A stretch of 20,007 bases of DNA, taken from the IMG/VR virus record IMGVR_UViG_3300044482_000031, positions 1 through 20,007 of that record; one strand, written 5' to 3'. The DNA is from a virus. Numbering within the stretch: position 1 is the stretch's first letter; every line of letters begins with the position of its first letter. A program made the translations under genes and the position numbers. The notes beneath the pieces were generated by a model. The model was given only the letters and a program-made list of their open reading frames with translations. It was not told where the DNA came from and did not search any database. This document shows, piece after piece, positions 7,960-14,963 of this stretch.

Positions 7960-8340
7960 ATGAGAATCACAGTAATGCACATCAGGAAATTCGACGGCGT
8001 AGAACGCGCACGCTTGAACGGTTCGAACGGCGGATGGGATTCAGAGCCGCGCTTCAGCCGCTACGCGGACGCTACGATGTTTCCGGACGACGCAGCCATT
8101 CGCGCGGTCTGGGAAGCTGGCGAGTACGACGTGATCGCCGATCTGGAAGTCGCCGATCTGGAAGTCGCGTTCTCGATGTCGAACAGCATCAACGGCAACT
8201 GGACTGAGAATTCTGAAGTCACCAGCTACAGCGGTGATGGCAAGGAGCGCAGCACGAGCGTCGGAGACATACTGGCGAACCCGGACACTGGCGAGTACTA
8301 CTACGTCGCACCGATGGGATTTGAGAAGTTCGTAATCTAA
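7960..8340 (+). CDS. Hypothetical acidic protein (126 aa), second gene of island
   Basis: The start ATG at 7960 follows AAGGAGAG spaced normally; another ATG four bases upstream is out of frame. The product begins MRITVMHIRKFDGVERARL and is acidic overall, with helices in the middle (DDAAIRAVWEAGEYDVIADL) and a Tyr-rich end (DTGEYYYVAPMGFEKFVI). A perfect 15-base tandem duplication gives a repeated A-D-L-E-V. No signal peptide or membrane segment is visible. It is separated by 12 bases from the previous gene and 11 from the next and clearly shares their transcript. I do not recognise the family. Confidence 0.75.
   Translation: MRITVMHIRKFDGVERARLNGSNGGWDSEPRFSRYADATMFPDDAAIRAVWEAGEYDVIADLEVADLEVAFSMSNSINGNWTENSEVTSYSGDGKERSTSVGDILANPDTGEYYYVAPMGFEKFVI
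8136..8165 (+). repeat. 15-base perfect tandem duplication within the 126-aa gene
   Basis: CGCCGATCTGGAAGT occurs twice back to back (8136-8150, 8151-8165) and keeps the reading frame, duplicating five residues (ADLEV). The perfect identity suggests a recent slippage event. Confidence 0.9.
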
Positions 8341-8351
8341 GAGGAAGTATT

Positions 8352-8636
8352 GTGAAATGGATCAAAGAACATCATGAAGGATCACCCGGAAGTCGCGGCT
8401 GGAATAATTACCGAAGCGACGACGGTGTGTTCTTCATTCGTCAGAACTCCAGTGGACCACGCTGGATCATCACGACGACCGACGGATCAAAGCGGTTCAA
8501 CGGACCTCGCGGAGTACGATCACATGTAGCCGTGGCGTATAACATCGAAGACGCGAAATCTGTATGCGCCAGCACCTACTTCAAGATCGCCACCATCAGC
8601 ACGATCACGAGTGAGAAGAACGCGACCATTGAATAG
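8352..8636 (+). CDS. Hypothetical protein (94 aa), third gene of island
   Basis: The frame opens with GTG at 8352, preceded by GAGGAAG eight or so bases upstream, and encodes (V)KWIKEHHEGSPGSRG at its N-terminus. The middle contains SGPRWIITTTDGSKRFNGP, a pattern seen in many small phage proteins in which a Trp-containing beta strand is followed by a DG turn, then a helix (NIEDAKSVCAS). The C-terminus is Ser/Thr-rich. The last 61 bases overlap, tail to tail, the 58-residue membrane protein gene on the minus strand, so the two transcripts would be complementary there. Function unknown. Confidence 0.7.
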   Translation: MKWIKEHHEGSPGSRGWNNYRSDDGVFFIRQNSSGPRWIITTTDGSKRFNGPRGVRSHVAVAYNIEDAKSVCASTYFKIATISTITSEKNATIE

Positions 8637-8752
8637 TTCACCGAGAACTTTTCATACTTGATCGTCGGAAGCCCGGTCATCATCTCCCACCAGCCAAAGA
8701 ATCCACCGATGTTCTTCATCAGGAATGCCATCAATGCGTCGAGATATTTCAT
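8576..8752 (-). CDS. Small single-pass membrane protein (58 aa)
   Basis: The start ATG at 8752 follows the DnaT-like gene's stop by one base (TAATATG), with AGGA eight bases upstream inside that gene. An upstream in-frame start would overlap the previous gene and has no ribosome binding site. The product begins MKYLDALMAFLMKNIGGFFGWWEMM, an amphipathic Trp/Phe-rich segment, and ends with a clear membrane span (about 41-57, MVAFFSLVIVLMVAILK). One span and a short C-terminus give no safe class; a holin-like or superinfection-exclusion role is possible but unsupported. It is the last leftward gene before the antisense island and converges on it. Confidence 0.65.
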   Translation of the reverse strand: MKYLDALMAFLMKNIGGFFGWWEMMTGLPTIKYEKFSVNYSMVAFFSLVIVLMVAILK

Positions 8753-8753
8753 A

Positions 8754-9338
8754 TTAGTTCCTAAAGATTTGCCCGCTGAATGCGTTTCCAAGATCAAGGA
8801 ACGGAGCGATTGTCTGTTCGACGTTCCAGTACTTCGTCGTCTGGCGTGATGAGCCTTGCGCCTGATCGAAGTATTCTACTTCGAGCACGCCGAGCTTTTC
8901 TCGCTTCGTCGTTCGTCCGAGCGCTGGCTGAATCACGCCTGTCGATAATGACCCGCTGAACGTTTCATTCGCGACGAGAATTTGCGCGACCTTCGCTTCA
9001 TACAGCACTTGGTTTTCTGGAATCCAGTACGTGTCCTGAAAGTCGAGCGGCACGTTTGACAGATCACGGTAGAACGGATCAAAGAAGTCTGGCACAGCAA
9101 CACCGCGTCGCGGCCATGACAAGCGTTGCGTCACGGTCGCGCGCGCGCCTGTCCAGAGCAGACGGAACTTCTGCTCCAAGTAGTCCGCACCCTTGATCAA
9201 CGCCGCAGAGATTTGATCGTCGTCAGCTTCCGCGAGTGTCGTGTTTCCACGTTCTTCATTGAACGACACGAACTCCGCCACTGTAGCAAGGGAATTTGCA
9301 TTCGATAGTCCTGCGCCTGTTTCAACCGTCAACGCCAT
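8754..9338 (-). CDS. DnaT-like head-tail connector protein
   Basis: The 194-residue protein begins MALTVETGAGLSNANSLATVAEFVSFNEERG, the opening typical of phage proteins annotated as putative DnaT-like ssDNA-binding proteins, which in structural clusters behave as head-tail connector (adaptor) components. Supporting segments are AALIKGADYLEQKF (46-59), a TQRLSWPRRGV-like motif (70-80), and EAKVAQILVANET, an extended helix. The WPR segment after a helix recurs in this family. AGGAG lies six bases before the ATG. The stop of the upstream adaptor-like gene is nine bases away. The DnaT name is historic for the family; a replication role is unlikely here given the neighbours. Confidence 0.8.
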   Translation of the reverse strand: MALTVETGAGLSNANSLATVAEFVSFNEERGNTTLAEADDDQISAALIKGADYLEQKFRLLWTGARATVTQRLSWPRRGVAVPDFFDPFYRDLSNVPLDFQDTYWIPENQVLYEAKVAQILVANETFSGSLSTGVIQPALGRTTKREKLGVLEVEYFDQAQGSSRQTTKYWNVEQTIAPFLDLGNAFSGQIFRN

Positions 9339-9347
9339 TTCATTCTC

Positions 9348-9710
9348 CTATTTCGACGCAATCTTGATCGTCGCCCGTCGCGTGTAACATCGCGGACCGG
9401 GGACTGCTTCGCTGTCGATTGCATCGATCCTGAGTGTGTACTTCGCACCGAGCCGACCATCTTTCAGCCAGATCAAAACCTGATCATTGATAGACGGAGA
9501 CGTCGCACCACTCGACACAACTTCGCACTGTGGCGATCCAATGAAATCAAGTTCCAGTTCTGAATTCGGTGAAGGTTCCGCCGGATCGACGGCTTCGATT
9601 GTGCATTGAGCCGAGACAAGCTGCGTCCCTGCCGGGAGCAAGTCGGTGAACTCGACGGTGTAGTCGAGACATTCACGCGGGTCTTTGTTGTCAAATTTAA
9701 TGAAAGCCAT
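9348..9710 (-). CDS. Fiber-tail adaptor-like / Ig-like phage protein
   Basis: The 120-residue product begins MAFIKFDNKDPRECLDYTVEFTDLLP. The pattern K-DP-x(3)-LDYTV-(D/E)(W/F)-x-D-x-L followed by a beta sandwich with VLIWLKDGRLGAKYTLRIDA and a terminal RRATIKI strand fits small phage virion proteins often annotated as fiber-tail adaptors. Its start overlaps the previous stop as TGATG. It sits between the nonapeptide-repeat protein and the DnaT-like connector, consistent with a role in the virion rather than in DNA metabolism. The family name is from memory of the pattern, not from a search. Confidence 0.62.
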   Translation of the reverse strand: MAFIKFDNKDPRECLDYTVEFTDLLPAGTQLVSAQCTIEAVDPAEPSPNSELELDFIGSPQCEVVSSGATSPSINDQVLIWLKDGRLGAKYTLRIDAIDSEAVPGPRCYTRRATIKIASK

Positions 9711-10210
9711 CAGCAGTCCTCAAGTTCATGTTTACGATCCTGAGAGCCAGCCGTCCCGGTTCGGTTCTCTTCACTCGTACTTCCGTCTCTGGTCTCGGTA
9801 GCTACAGCCCCGCCCCTATTTTCGGAAGAGACCGTGGAAATTCGAGACTCACTTCCAGCGCGACGGTTGCGATCCAGCTTCCCGGCTGTGTCACGGCGAT
9901 TCTCCGCAGCGATCTTGTGCGTCCGGGACGATGGATCAAGCAGAGCGTCACGATCTTCGCTGCCCACAATGGCGACGCGTCCTTCTGCGTCCACGATCCG
10001 TGACCGGGCTTCCCCGGACACACTTGCCGCTCGTGATTCTGCGATGATAGCTGCCATTCGATCCTCTTCCAGTACCCTGAATATTTTCCGCGCTGTGCGG
10101 ATGATAACATCAAGAAAGCGCTCGCGCGTAAGTCCGTAAGCTGCCATCGAGCCAATATATGAGTCGGTATCAGTGTTCCGCCCGAACCCGTATGCGATAT
10201 GAATCGTCAT
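9710..10210 (-). CDS. Phage protein with E-x-R nonapeptide repeats
   Basis: The 166-residue protein has two parts. Residues 1-48 form a short N-terminal region (MTIHIAYGFGRNTDTDSYIG, then a helix with RERFLDVIIRTARKIFRVLEE). From residue 49 to 159 arginine occurs every nine residues without exception (51, 60, 69, 78, 87, 96, 105, 114, 123, 132, 141, 150, 159), usually preceded by E-x, with Ser/Ala/Thr/Gly/Val between. Such regular short repeats suggest a solenoid or fibrous fold with the E and R stacked in ladders. I recall similar ENR-type repeats in other phage virion proteins. ATGA overlaps link it to the gene upstream, and TGATG to the one downstream, so it is probably made in proportion to those virion proteins. 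Confidence 0.82.
   Translation of the reverse strand: MTIHIAYGFGRNTDTDSYIGSMAAYGLTRERFLDVIIRTARKIFRVLEEDRMAAIIAESRAASVSGEARSRIVDAEGRVAIVGSEDRDALLDPSSRTHKIAAENRRDTAGKLDRNRRAGSESRISTVSSENRGGAVATETRDGSTSEENRTGTAGSQDRKHELEDC
9734..10066 (-). repeat. Coding 27-base repeat array (13 E-x-R nonapeptide units)
   Basis: The protein-level repeat has an exact period of nine residues over thirteen units, while the DNA copies have diverged enough that no long identical repeat remains. The array occupies the C-terminal two thirds of the gene. Examples of consecutive units are ESRISTVSS, ENRGGAVAT and ETRDGSTSE. Confidence 0.88.
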
Positions 10211-10899
10211 TCCATGCGCTTCCTGCGCTCGACGCCCTTGCCGCGATACGGGACAGCGCCTTGCGCATCTTCATACAGATCGGCTTGCAGGATGACCGTC
10301 AGGTTGTCGTCGTCAAGAAGCGTGATCTTGCCAGACGGGATGACCGTCTCCGGAGATGTTCCGAGCGTGACCGTCTCACCCTGCTTCGTGGTGATCATCT
10401 CATTGCGAAGCAATTTCTGGATGAACAGCAGCGCTGTGCTCTCCGCTGGAGTCAGCCCGGACGAGATCGTCTCGACGACCGTTGTCAATGACTGTGGCGA
10501 AATCTTCAGACGGACTGTCGCAGTGTACCCGCCCAGTGTCGGGATGAATGACGGTCTCGTCACATCAAGTGCGAACAGGTTGCCTTCGAGCGTCGTCTCA
10601 CCATTCATCTCAGCCGGACGAATGCGCCATCCATCGATGTTATTCAGGAAGAAATACGGTGAGATCGTCTCACCCGGTCCAGTCGGGTTTCCACCTACCG
10701 ATCCGCCAGCGCGGACGCCACCGATGTTCGATTCGAGAAACGCTGGCGGAACTTTCGCTGCCAGTCCAGTCGTGTCCGCCGCGACGGTCGATTTCCAGTC
10801 TGAATATAATTCACTCTCCACACTGAACACCCCTATCCCGTTCCCTGAGATGATCAGGTTCACGAAATCGAAAGTAAAATTTGCGGGAGAATGGCTCAT
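10207..10899 (-). CDS. Conserved phage structural protein (230 aa)
   Basis: The product begins MSHSPANFTFDFVNLIISG. It has VESELYSDWK near residue 30, a segment with FLNNIDGWRIRPAEMNGET in the middle, then LPTLGGYTATV-like strands (IPTLGGYTATVRLKI), a helix with LLFIQKLLRNE, and finally strands with a DDDNLTVILQADLYEDAQG turn and a basic end (GVERRKRME). The DGWRIRPAE plus PT-GGYT combination is familiar to me from virion proteins of many siphophages, but it has no assigned molecular role that I can state. Both ends overlap their neighbours (ATGA), between the lectin-like and the nonapeptide-repeat proteins. Confidence 0.72.
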   Translation of the reverse strand: MSHSPANFTFDFVNLIISGNGIGVFSVESELYSDWKSTVAADTTGLAAKVPPAFLESNIGGVRAGGSVGGNPTGPGETISPYFFLNNIDGWRIRPAEMNGETTLEGNLFALDVTRPSFIPTLGGYTATVRLKISPQSLTTVVETISSGLTPAESTALLFIQKLLRNEMITTKQGETVTLGTSPETVIPSGKITLLDDDNLTVILQADLYEDAQGAVPYRGKGVERRKRME

Positions 10900-12506
10900 G
10901 GGTTCGAGAAATTCCTGTCAATAATCTGTGAGATCGGGAACGACGAGTCTGAATTCGGGATCACGAAGTTCCGTATGCGATTGTCCGGCGGAAGCACGTA
11001 GGCGATATTGAATACGACGATATCCACGACCAGTCCCGCCGCCGCGCTGAACGAGAACTCTGATGGCGATCCAGTGTTCTCGATGCCAGCGATCTCCGTG
11101 GTGTTGATCGGAGACTCTACCGGATAGACACGAACTTCTGAACCCGGCTGAATGTTCGTTATCGTCACGCTGATGTTGTTGTTGATCGTGACGGTTCCAG
11201 TGTAGCTCGCGACAGTTCGGTATGATGGTGTGTCTCCGCCGCCAGCAATGTTGATCGTGATGTTCGTGGTCAGATCAGTCGGATTGATGAACAGCGCACG
11301 AGTACTCTCCGGGCTGCTCGACTGTGAGCCGTATCCGTTGAACTTCCAGCCGAAGAACTCATACACCACTTCGTCCGGTGAAGAACTCGCTGGTGCAATC
11401 TCAACGGCGTGTCCTGTGCCATCGCTGTTGAATGTCAGATTGTCTTGCGAATCAGTCGGTGAATTCGTCAGCAACAATGCACCGTTAGCATCAGACGAGC
11501 CATTGAATATCGCGCCGTTTACGGTGATAAGGTCAAAGAATATTTGAGCGCAGTTGTTATAAATTACACTCGCGAGTGAGCCTACACTCGCCCATGTGTG
11601 AGTCCCTGAATCTGTCCAAGTGATAGCGGTGAAAGAAATCGTGTTGAAGTCTGGATCAGTGAAGTCCCAGTTGACGGGAGTTCCTAGATTCTGGAACAAG
11701 CCACTCGACAGAGTTAAGACATTCGTACCTGATCCGGCGATAGTTCGAACAATGAAGTTCCCAGCACCCATGTCGCGAGCATCGATGTACACCTGAAAGT
11801 TAGAGTCTACGAAATAGCTGTCAGCGTTAGCGACATCGCCCCACTGCCAACTTGCATTGATGTCAAATTTTGATCCTTGAAGATTCGCTACCATGCCCCA
11901 TCCATTCGTCACGTCATCGCCAGAGACATCAGCCCACGTTTCCGGTGTACCTACTGTTCCGGCGTTGATGGTCAGCGCATAGCTGGTGTTGAGAATGAAG
12001 TACGATGCGTCCATCCAGACGTTATCGACCGCGCCGACAGCTTTGGATGCGTGGATCGTGCCGTACCCGACGCCTGTGATGGCTGTCACTGTGAGGTTGC
12101 CAAGCACACCCGCATAGACGTTGCTGCTAAATGCGGCACGATTAGACACGTCCAGCTTCAGACAGTTGTAGTACGACGGCAAGGACAGTCCGGGAGAGTC
12201 GTTGCCATTGCTGTAGAAGCCGACGCGATCCGTGCCATCGTGTAGCACCACCTGTCCGCCGCCCGCCGCCTTGCTGCTTTGAAGGTTGTCTTTCACAAGG
12301 AACCACACTGATGCAGCACTTAGGTCTCTTGTGCCACCAATGCTAGTCGTGTACATGTGCTCAAGTGCGTTCGACAACTGCGTCGAGAGTGCGCCGCTGC
12401 CTTCGTAGAAGTCACCAGCATTGGTCGTGACGGTGGCTGTGTCATCACCAGTCCAGCCAGTGATAGCCGAGGCATCGTTCAGAAGTGTTCTGTTGTCTAC
12501 ACTCAT
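10896..12506 (-). CDS. Lectin-like beta-rich virion protein (536 aa)
   Basis: The start is the ATG at 12506, which overlaps the upstream stop as ATGA; a possible start 27 bases earlier would overlap that gene more and lacks support. The protein begins MSVDNRTLLNDASAITGWTG. The first ~190 residues resemble a concanavalin A-like jelly roll of phage proteins, with SVWFLVKDN, VVLHDGTDRVGFYSNG and NVWMDASYFIL segments. The remainder is low-charge, Asn/Ser/Thr/Gly-rich beta strand suited to a beta helix or repeated sandwiches, and the C-terminus has YVLPPDNRIRNFVIP, a conserved-looking tail. I infer a surface-exposed fiber or appendage that could bind host glycans; no enzymatic motif is visible. 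It is followed by an ATGA overlap with the 230-residue gene. Confidence 0.7.
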   Translation of the reverse strand: MSVDNRTLLNDASAITGWTGDDTATVTTNAGDFYEGSGALSTQLSNALEHMYTTSIGGTRDLSAASVWFLVKDNLQSSKAAGGGQVVLHDGTDRVGFYSNGNDSPGLSLPSYYNCLKLDVSNRAAFSSNVYAGVLGNLTVTAITGVGYGTIHASKAVGAVDNVWMDASYFILNTSYALTINAGTVGTPETWADVSGDDVTNGWGMVANLQGSKFDINASWQWGDVANADSYFVDSNFQVYIDARDMGAGNFIVRTIAGSGTNVLTLSSGLFQNLGTPVNWDFTDPDFNTISFTAITWTDSGTHTWASVGSLASVIYNNCAQIFFDLITVNGAIFNGSSDANGALLLTNSPTDSQDNLTFNSDGTGHAVEIAPASSSPDEVVYEFFGWKFNGYGSQSSSPESTRALFINPTDLTTNITINIAGGGDTPSYRTVASYTGTVTINNNISVTITNIQPGSEVRVYPVESPINTTEIAGIENTGSPSEFSFSAAAGLVVDIVVFNIAYVLPPDNRIRNFVIPNSDSSFPISQIIDRNFSNP

Positions 12507-12922
12507 GCAGCGGATTTCCGGACGCGATCCCATAGAACAATGGGCGCGACTTGAATGGCGAACATATCATTCGCCCCCGGCGTATAAACGGTCACGATGT
12601 CATCCGATTCTTTCCTGATGTGTCGCATGTTGTTATCACCAGCCCTTCCGAAAATGTAACAGGCGTTCTCCGGATGTGTATAGTCCTGAAGATCAATGCC
12701 TTTGTGAGTGTTGCGCGGTTGCAGATACACTAAGTGACAATCCGTCGTCTCAAGTGCTTCAGGTACGCAGTCGAACTGCTCAACAGCGCCGCCGCAAGGA
12801 TAACGCCGTGGAATTGCCATGAAGCGTTCGACACGATAGGAATTCTTCAATGTACGCCACATGAATTCTTCCGTGTCAGGCGGAAGCCATCCATCTTCCC
12901 ACATTGCCAGAAGTTCAATCAT
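12503..12922 (-). CDS. SPOUT/SpoU-like small protein, possibly degenerate methyltransferase
   Basis: The ATG at 12922 has GGAG six bases upstream; an earlier in-frame start lies within the terminator region and is less likely. The 139-residue product begins MIELLAMWEDGWLPPDTEEF. Residues 83-98 (HPENACYIFGRAGDNN) resemble SpoU motif II (HPEN-hydrophobic-FG-x-E-G), and 113-132 (YTPGANDMFAIQVAPIVLWD) resemble motif III, which forms the AdoMet-binding knot and usually reads P-x(4)-SLNVSVA. The SLN of motif III is replaced, and motif I at the N-terminus is not evident, so AdoMet binding or catalysis may be lost. Known relatives such as TrmL are slightly longer and modify tRNA. It is unusual between virion genes: a terminator precedes it and the lectin-like gene overlaps it. 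Confidence 0.6.
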   Translation of the reverse strand: MIELLAMWEDGWLPPDTEEFMWRTLKNSYRVERFMAIPRRYPCGGAVEQFDCVPEALETTDCHLVYLQPRNTHKGIDLQDYTHPENACYIFGRAGDNNMRHIRKESDDIVTVYTPGANDMFAIQVAPIVLWDRVRKSAA

Positions 12923-12932
12923 CTTGTTCTCC

Positions 12933-12970
12933 AAAAAGAAAGCGAGAGCCGACTTTCGCCGACCCCCGCT
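12933..12970 (-). terminator. Intrinsic terminator after the 649-aa gene
   Basis: On the minus strand AGCGGGGGTCGGC pairs with GTCGGCTCTCGCT over 13 positions, four of them G-U, closed by a GAAA tetraloop and followed by TTCTTTTT. The stop of the 649-residue gene is just upstream and the ribosome binding site of the SPOUT-like gene just downstream. Confidence 0.82.
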
Positions 12971-12995
12971 CCTTTGATCAGCCAACTCGTAGCCC

Positions 12996-14945
12996 TTAAA
13001 CCGGGTTCGAGTAGTTTCTTTCCAGACCAGCCGTCAGCGTGAATGAAAGTCCGACGGTTCGAGTGATCGCACCCGTCGTCTCCACGAACTGTGCTGTCTC
13101 CAGACCGATTGCGCGGAGCAGTACTGCCGCATCCGTTGACGCCGTTCTTCCGCCTTGAACGTTCCCATCGTAGTCGTAGTCGAACGCCGCTGTCGGACCA
13201 CTGATCGCGCCTGTAATCGGCAACGGTGAGAACGACCCGGCAGAATCGACAATGATCGCATCCGGAGAGTTGATCGGGTTCTTGTCGAGCGTACCTGATC
13301 CCGGTCCGGTCTCGTTCGACACCGTGTCTTGATTGGTCTTCGAGATCGATGCCGTATTCGGTGACACCGCTCCGAAGCCTGTGACTTGCCAGATGCCGTT
13401 GTTGTTCGGATCGACGAATCCCTGAAGATTGATGTAATCGTTTGTCGTGAGTTCCGTTTCGAGATTCACCGTTGTCGATGCGAGCGTCGCAGTGAACCCG
13501 GAAGCCGCCGAGAGAGTAAAGATTTCAGTGAAGCGCTCCGTGTACTCGTAGAACATCCAGAACGTGCCGATGCTGTCGTTGACCAAGTTCGCGTTGAAGT
13601 TGATCGTGCCAGCGGCGACGAACGGGAAAGTCCTGCGTGCGGTTGTTCCGAACTCGTTGTCAGCGAATGACAGCCTGTTCGTGTCGTTGCTGTCGAAGTT
13701 CGTGACGTACACGCCAGTCCCGCCACCGAGCGGATTCGTCGCTGACAACGTCTGCATCGCGTCTCCTACGAATGACAGAAGCTCGTCAGCGATGTTGCCC
13801 GCGACAACTGTTCCGCCACCATCGTTGATGTCGGCTGCTTGTCGCAATGACCACTGAACGTATTCATACGCCTGTTCCGCCGTGTAGCCTTGTGCATCGA
13901 TGACGATGCCGAAGTCCGCCGTTGTATTCGGGGAGTTCGTACTCGCGGCATCGGCGACGAAACCAGTGAACGTCTGCGGCGCGGCGAAGTACGTTATCGT
14001 GACAACCGGAGAGCGAGCGATGATCGTCGCATCTGTGTTTGTTACCTTCAGATCAGCGCCGTTAGATACGGGGAATCGATACGCCTGATATGTCAGCGTT
14101 GTAACACCGATGTCCGTCAGGTTTGCCGCCGAGAAGGTCTTACCGCTACCGAATCCGGCGTCGTACCCTTCACGAAGCAGGATCGTGAATGCGTTGCGGA
14201 ATTCTTTCGCAATGCGTGACCCTTGATCCGATCCAGTGTTTCCAGTGAACGGCGTACCAGACACAGTGAGCACGGTCCCGGTGACGTTCGTCAATACGAA
14301 CGTTCCATTGCGTGCGGTGTTGTCTGATCCGACCACGACTGCCCTTGCACCAATGGCAAAGCCATCAGTCAGGAAGCTTCCGCCGTCGTTCCGGGTAATT
14401 GAAGACGCAGCGAAGGTATGCCCCGGAGATGTAGTGTCAGCAGGAACGATTTCTTCATACGACAGAACGGGTTCGTTGACAGCATCCGGGCGATCAAAGT
14501 TCGTCGCCGCTGCGGTGTCTGAGGTGTCTGTGCCTTGCTGGTAGTACGCCTGATCAGTTACTTCGGCGAACGCTCCCAGTGTGACTACCCCGAAGAACTC
14601 TTTCTTCAACACATCGAGTTCGTTGATCTCACGCCATCCGCACGTCTTCATTCGAAGTCGTGTCTTGTTGTTCTCCGGCTCCCAGTCAGAGATAAACTCG
14701 AACTGCTCCGGAGTAATGGCGATCATCGGGAATGGATGGGGAATCTTTGTCGCGTCGTTCTTCCACTCTTCTTTGAAGAACGAATAGATCGCTTGTCCGG
14801 TTACTCCATCAGAATCAATTCGCGATAATGGTGACTGCGCCGGAGAAGCATCGGTATCGATAACGATGCCAAACTTCCGCAATGCGGTGCTGATGTAAAC
14901 TTCTCTGTTCTGACTGATGAAATCCGGATCGACAGTGATTGTCAT
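12996..14945 (-). CDS. Large phage structural protein (649 aa)
   Basis: The ATG follows AAGGAGAGAG closely. The N-terminal ~165 residues form a mixed domain with VTGQAIYSFFKEEWKND (48-64) and FPMIAITPEQFEF (72-84). A small beta domain follows at about 175-245 (SFLTDGFAIGARAVVVGSDN). A central domain (about 250-475) contains EQAYEYVQWSLRQAADIND and NPLGGGTGVYVTNFD. A second small beta domain lies at about 480-550, and a C-terminal domain ends LTAGLERNYSNPV. I recognise the overall type as a conserved virion protein of siphophages but cannot name its part. A dedicated terminator behind it suggests high expression, like capsid and tube. Its distance from the tail tube gene argues against a tail sheath. 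Confidence 0.75.
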   Translation of the reverse strand: MTITVDPDFISQNREVYISTALRKFGIVIDTDASPAQSPLSRIDSDGVTGQAIYSFFKEEWKNDATKIPHPFPMIAITPEQFEFISDWEPENNKTRLRMKTCGWREINELDVLKKEFFGVVTLGAFAEVTDQAYYQQGTDTSDTAAATNFDRPDAVNEPVLSYEEIVPADTTSPGHTFAASSITRNDGGSFLTDGFAIGARAVVVGSDNTARNGTFVLTNVTGTVLTVSGTPFTGNTGSDQGSRIAKEFRNAFTILLREGYDAGFGSGKTFSAANLTDIGVTTLTYQAYRFPVSNGADLKVTNTDATIIARSPVVTITYFAAPQTFTGFVADAASTNSPNTTADFGIVIDAQGYTAEQAYEYVQWSLRQAADINDGGGTVVAGNIADELLSFVGDAMQTLSATNPLGGGTGVYVTNFDSNDTNRLSFADNEFGTTARRTFPFVAAGTINFNANLVNDSIGTFWMFYEYTERFTEIFTLSAASGFTATLASTTVNLETELTTNDYINLQGFVDPNNNGIWQVTGFGAVSPNTASISKTNQDTVSNETGPGSGTLDKNPINSPDAIIVDSAGSFSPLPITGAISGPTAAFDYDYDGNVQGGRTASTDAAVLLRAIGLETAQFVETTGAITRTVGLSFTLTAGLERNYSNPV

Positions 14946-14963
14946 CGCTCTCTCCTTCGATGA

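Noticed and set aside
8635-8652. Possible terminator for the island (AGTTC, five-base loop, GAACT, then TTT)
   Set aside because: A five-pair AT-rich stem with a short T run is too weak to call.
8754-9338. Replication role suggested by the DnaT-like family name
   Set aside because: All neighbours are virion genes and the family is common in head-tail connector positions.
10199-10924. Plus-strand open frame of 241 codons opposite the 230-residue virion gene
   Set aside because: It covers almost the same bases as a well-supported minus-strand gene that is coupled to its neighbours on both sides; the product shows no recognisable feature.
12996-14945. Tail sheath identity for the 649-residue protein
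   Set aside because: It is far from the tail tube gene and no sheath motif or baseplate set is visible; the tail looks non-contractile.
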